DNA from: Theocolax elegans
Lineage: Eukaryota > Arthropoda > Insecta > Hymenoptera > Cerocephalidae
DNA: 64,000 nt
Assembly: GCA_026168455.1 (NCBI GenBank)
Contig: CM047425.1
Location: forward strand, 718,001-782,000
Direction of reading: 5' to 3'
Below are positions 63,395-64,000 of the stretch, in pieces. The position numbers and the translations under genes are program-made. A model generated the notes under the pieces. It was not told the DNA's origin and made no database searches. It was given only the letters and a program-made list of their open reading frames with translations. Within the stretch, counting starts at the first letter, position 1. Every line of letters begins with the position of its first letter.

Positions 63395-64000
63395 TAAAAA
63401 AATTTATTAGTAATTTTTAAAAAATATCCATTTTTTCAAGCGGATACTTCCCAGGCTCTGTTTTTTTACTCAGAGTTGCAGACGAATTACAAGCTACATA
63501 TCTGTTTTTTAAATTTTCCAATGAAAATATTGATTGTGACGCATAAGAATGTTCTTCTTTAAATATATCAATGTTGAATTGTATGAGTTTAACATTGACC
63601 TTGAGATTAAGTATTCTAACCCAGAAGGATATATTCTAAAGAAAACCAGCAACCACTGTCACAAGCAGGAAGTTGATAGATTTTGACACAAATAATCAAA
63701 AACAGACAATAAACTCACTTTATGAGATTATAATAATACATTCGAACATATTATTTTCAGCACCTAAATATTCTATTTACCATATTTTCTAGAAAACATA
63801 CCTAATCGACCATCCTATCTAAACGACCAGTTAACGTGGAATACCCCATATATACATGTGCATTTATCTCGTATACGTGTATATGTTTGTGTGTGTACTT
63901 ACGCGTGTATCCGATATATGTATATATAGATAGAAAGATGATTTGTTTCGTTACGGAGAAACCGAACACCCATTGTTTTTTTAAATTATTCATGCACTCT
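63395..64000. repeat. Tandem duplication, unit 2 (cut by the window end)
   Basis: It is a near-identical copy of 62199-62805, including the foldback's right half and about 155 bp of its outer flank. A few substitutions and small indels separate the copies. Confidence 0.85.

Larger units (their letters stand above)
60222..64000. other. Probable intron of the right-hand gene, repeat-rich
   Basis: By position this is intronic to the exon at 60054-60221. The interval 60660-61330 is a degenerate array of units of about 125 bp with 'aaaccaatta.ttaaccca' text. A foldback element (61769-62650) and a tandem duplication (62199-64000) follow. A run of nine G then AGGGGA lies at 63146-63160. Confidence 0.45.

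Overview
This is a very AT-rich eukaryotic window with spliced genes, TATA-box promoters, AATAAA poly(A) signals, many (CA)n, (TA)n and (GA)n microsatellites and a dense layer of small foldback and inverted-repeat transposons. The protein families point to an insect: a divergent ionotropic receptor, a carboxyl/cholinesterase-type esterase and two secreted Val/Pro/Tyr-repeat proteins. The esterase style and the frequent 'ggttagg/cctaacc' text suggest a hymenopteran, possibly a parasitoid wasp; that narrower assignment is inference.

Layout. 1-2.8 kb: intergenic, with repeat remnants. 2.8-4.7 kb (+): an intronless, divergent ionotropic receptor of 614 aa. 4.7-15.9 kb: no gene; a 2.55-kb tandem segmental duplication (7.4-12.5 kb) runs into a 1.4-kb near-palindrome (12.3-13.7 kb), followed by a probable solo LTR (13.9-14.6 kb) and a tRNA-like/SINE-like sequence (15.4 kb). 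16-24 kb: gene-poor, with small foldback elements. 24-30.7 kb (-): a complete six-exon esterase that assembles in frame to 548 aa, with a 5'-truncated decayed duplicate just past its 3' end. 29.5-38.5 kb: a mosaic of nested foldback elements. 39.2-45.2 kb (+) and 53.6-57.8 kb (+): two paralogous secreted proteins of 195 and 203 aa. 60.05-60.22 kb (-): the last coding exon of a gene that enters from the right. 61.7-64 kb: a second tandem duplication, again with a breakpoint inside a foldback element.

How it fits together. The two Val/Pro/Tyr-repeat genes share one architecture: TATA box, 12-nt first coding exon, signal peptide completed in exon 2, a Lys/Arg-rich site before the repeat region, and phase-0 introns at Lys|Val boundaries. 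They look like an old tandem pair encoding extracellular, perhaps cuticular, proteins. The receptor and the esterase are each compatible with chemosensory or secretory roles, but nothing shows that they act together. No operon, CRISPR array or prokaryotic feature is present. The most notable structure is in the repeats: palindromic elements mark the breakpoints of both tandem duplications, and one foldback family shows a repeated 'arm, arm, inverted arm' architecture.
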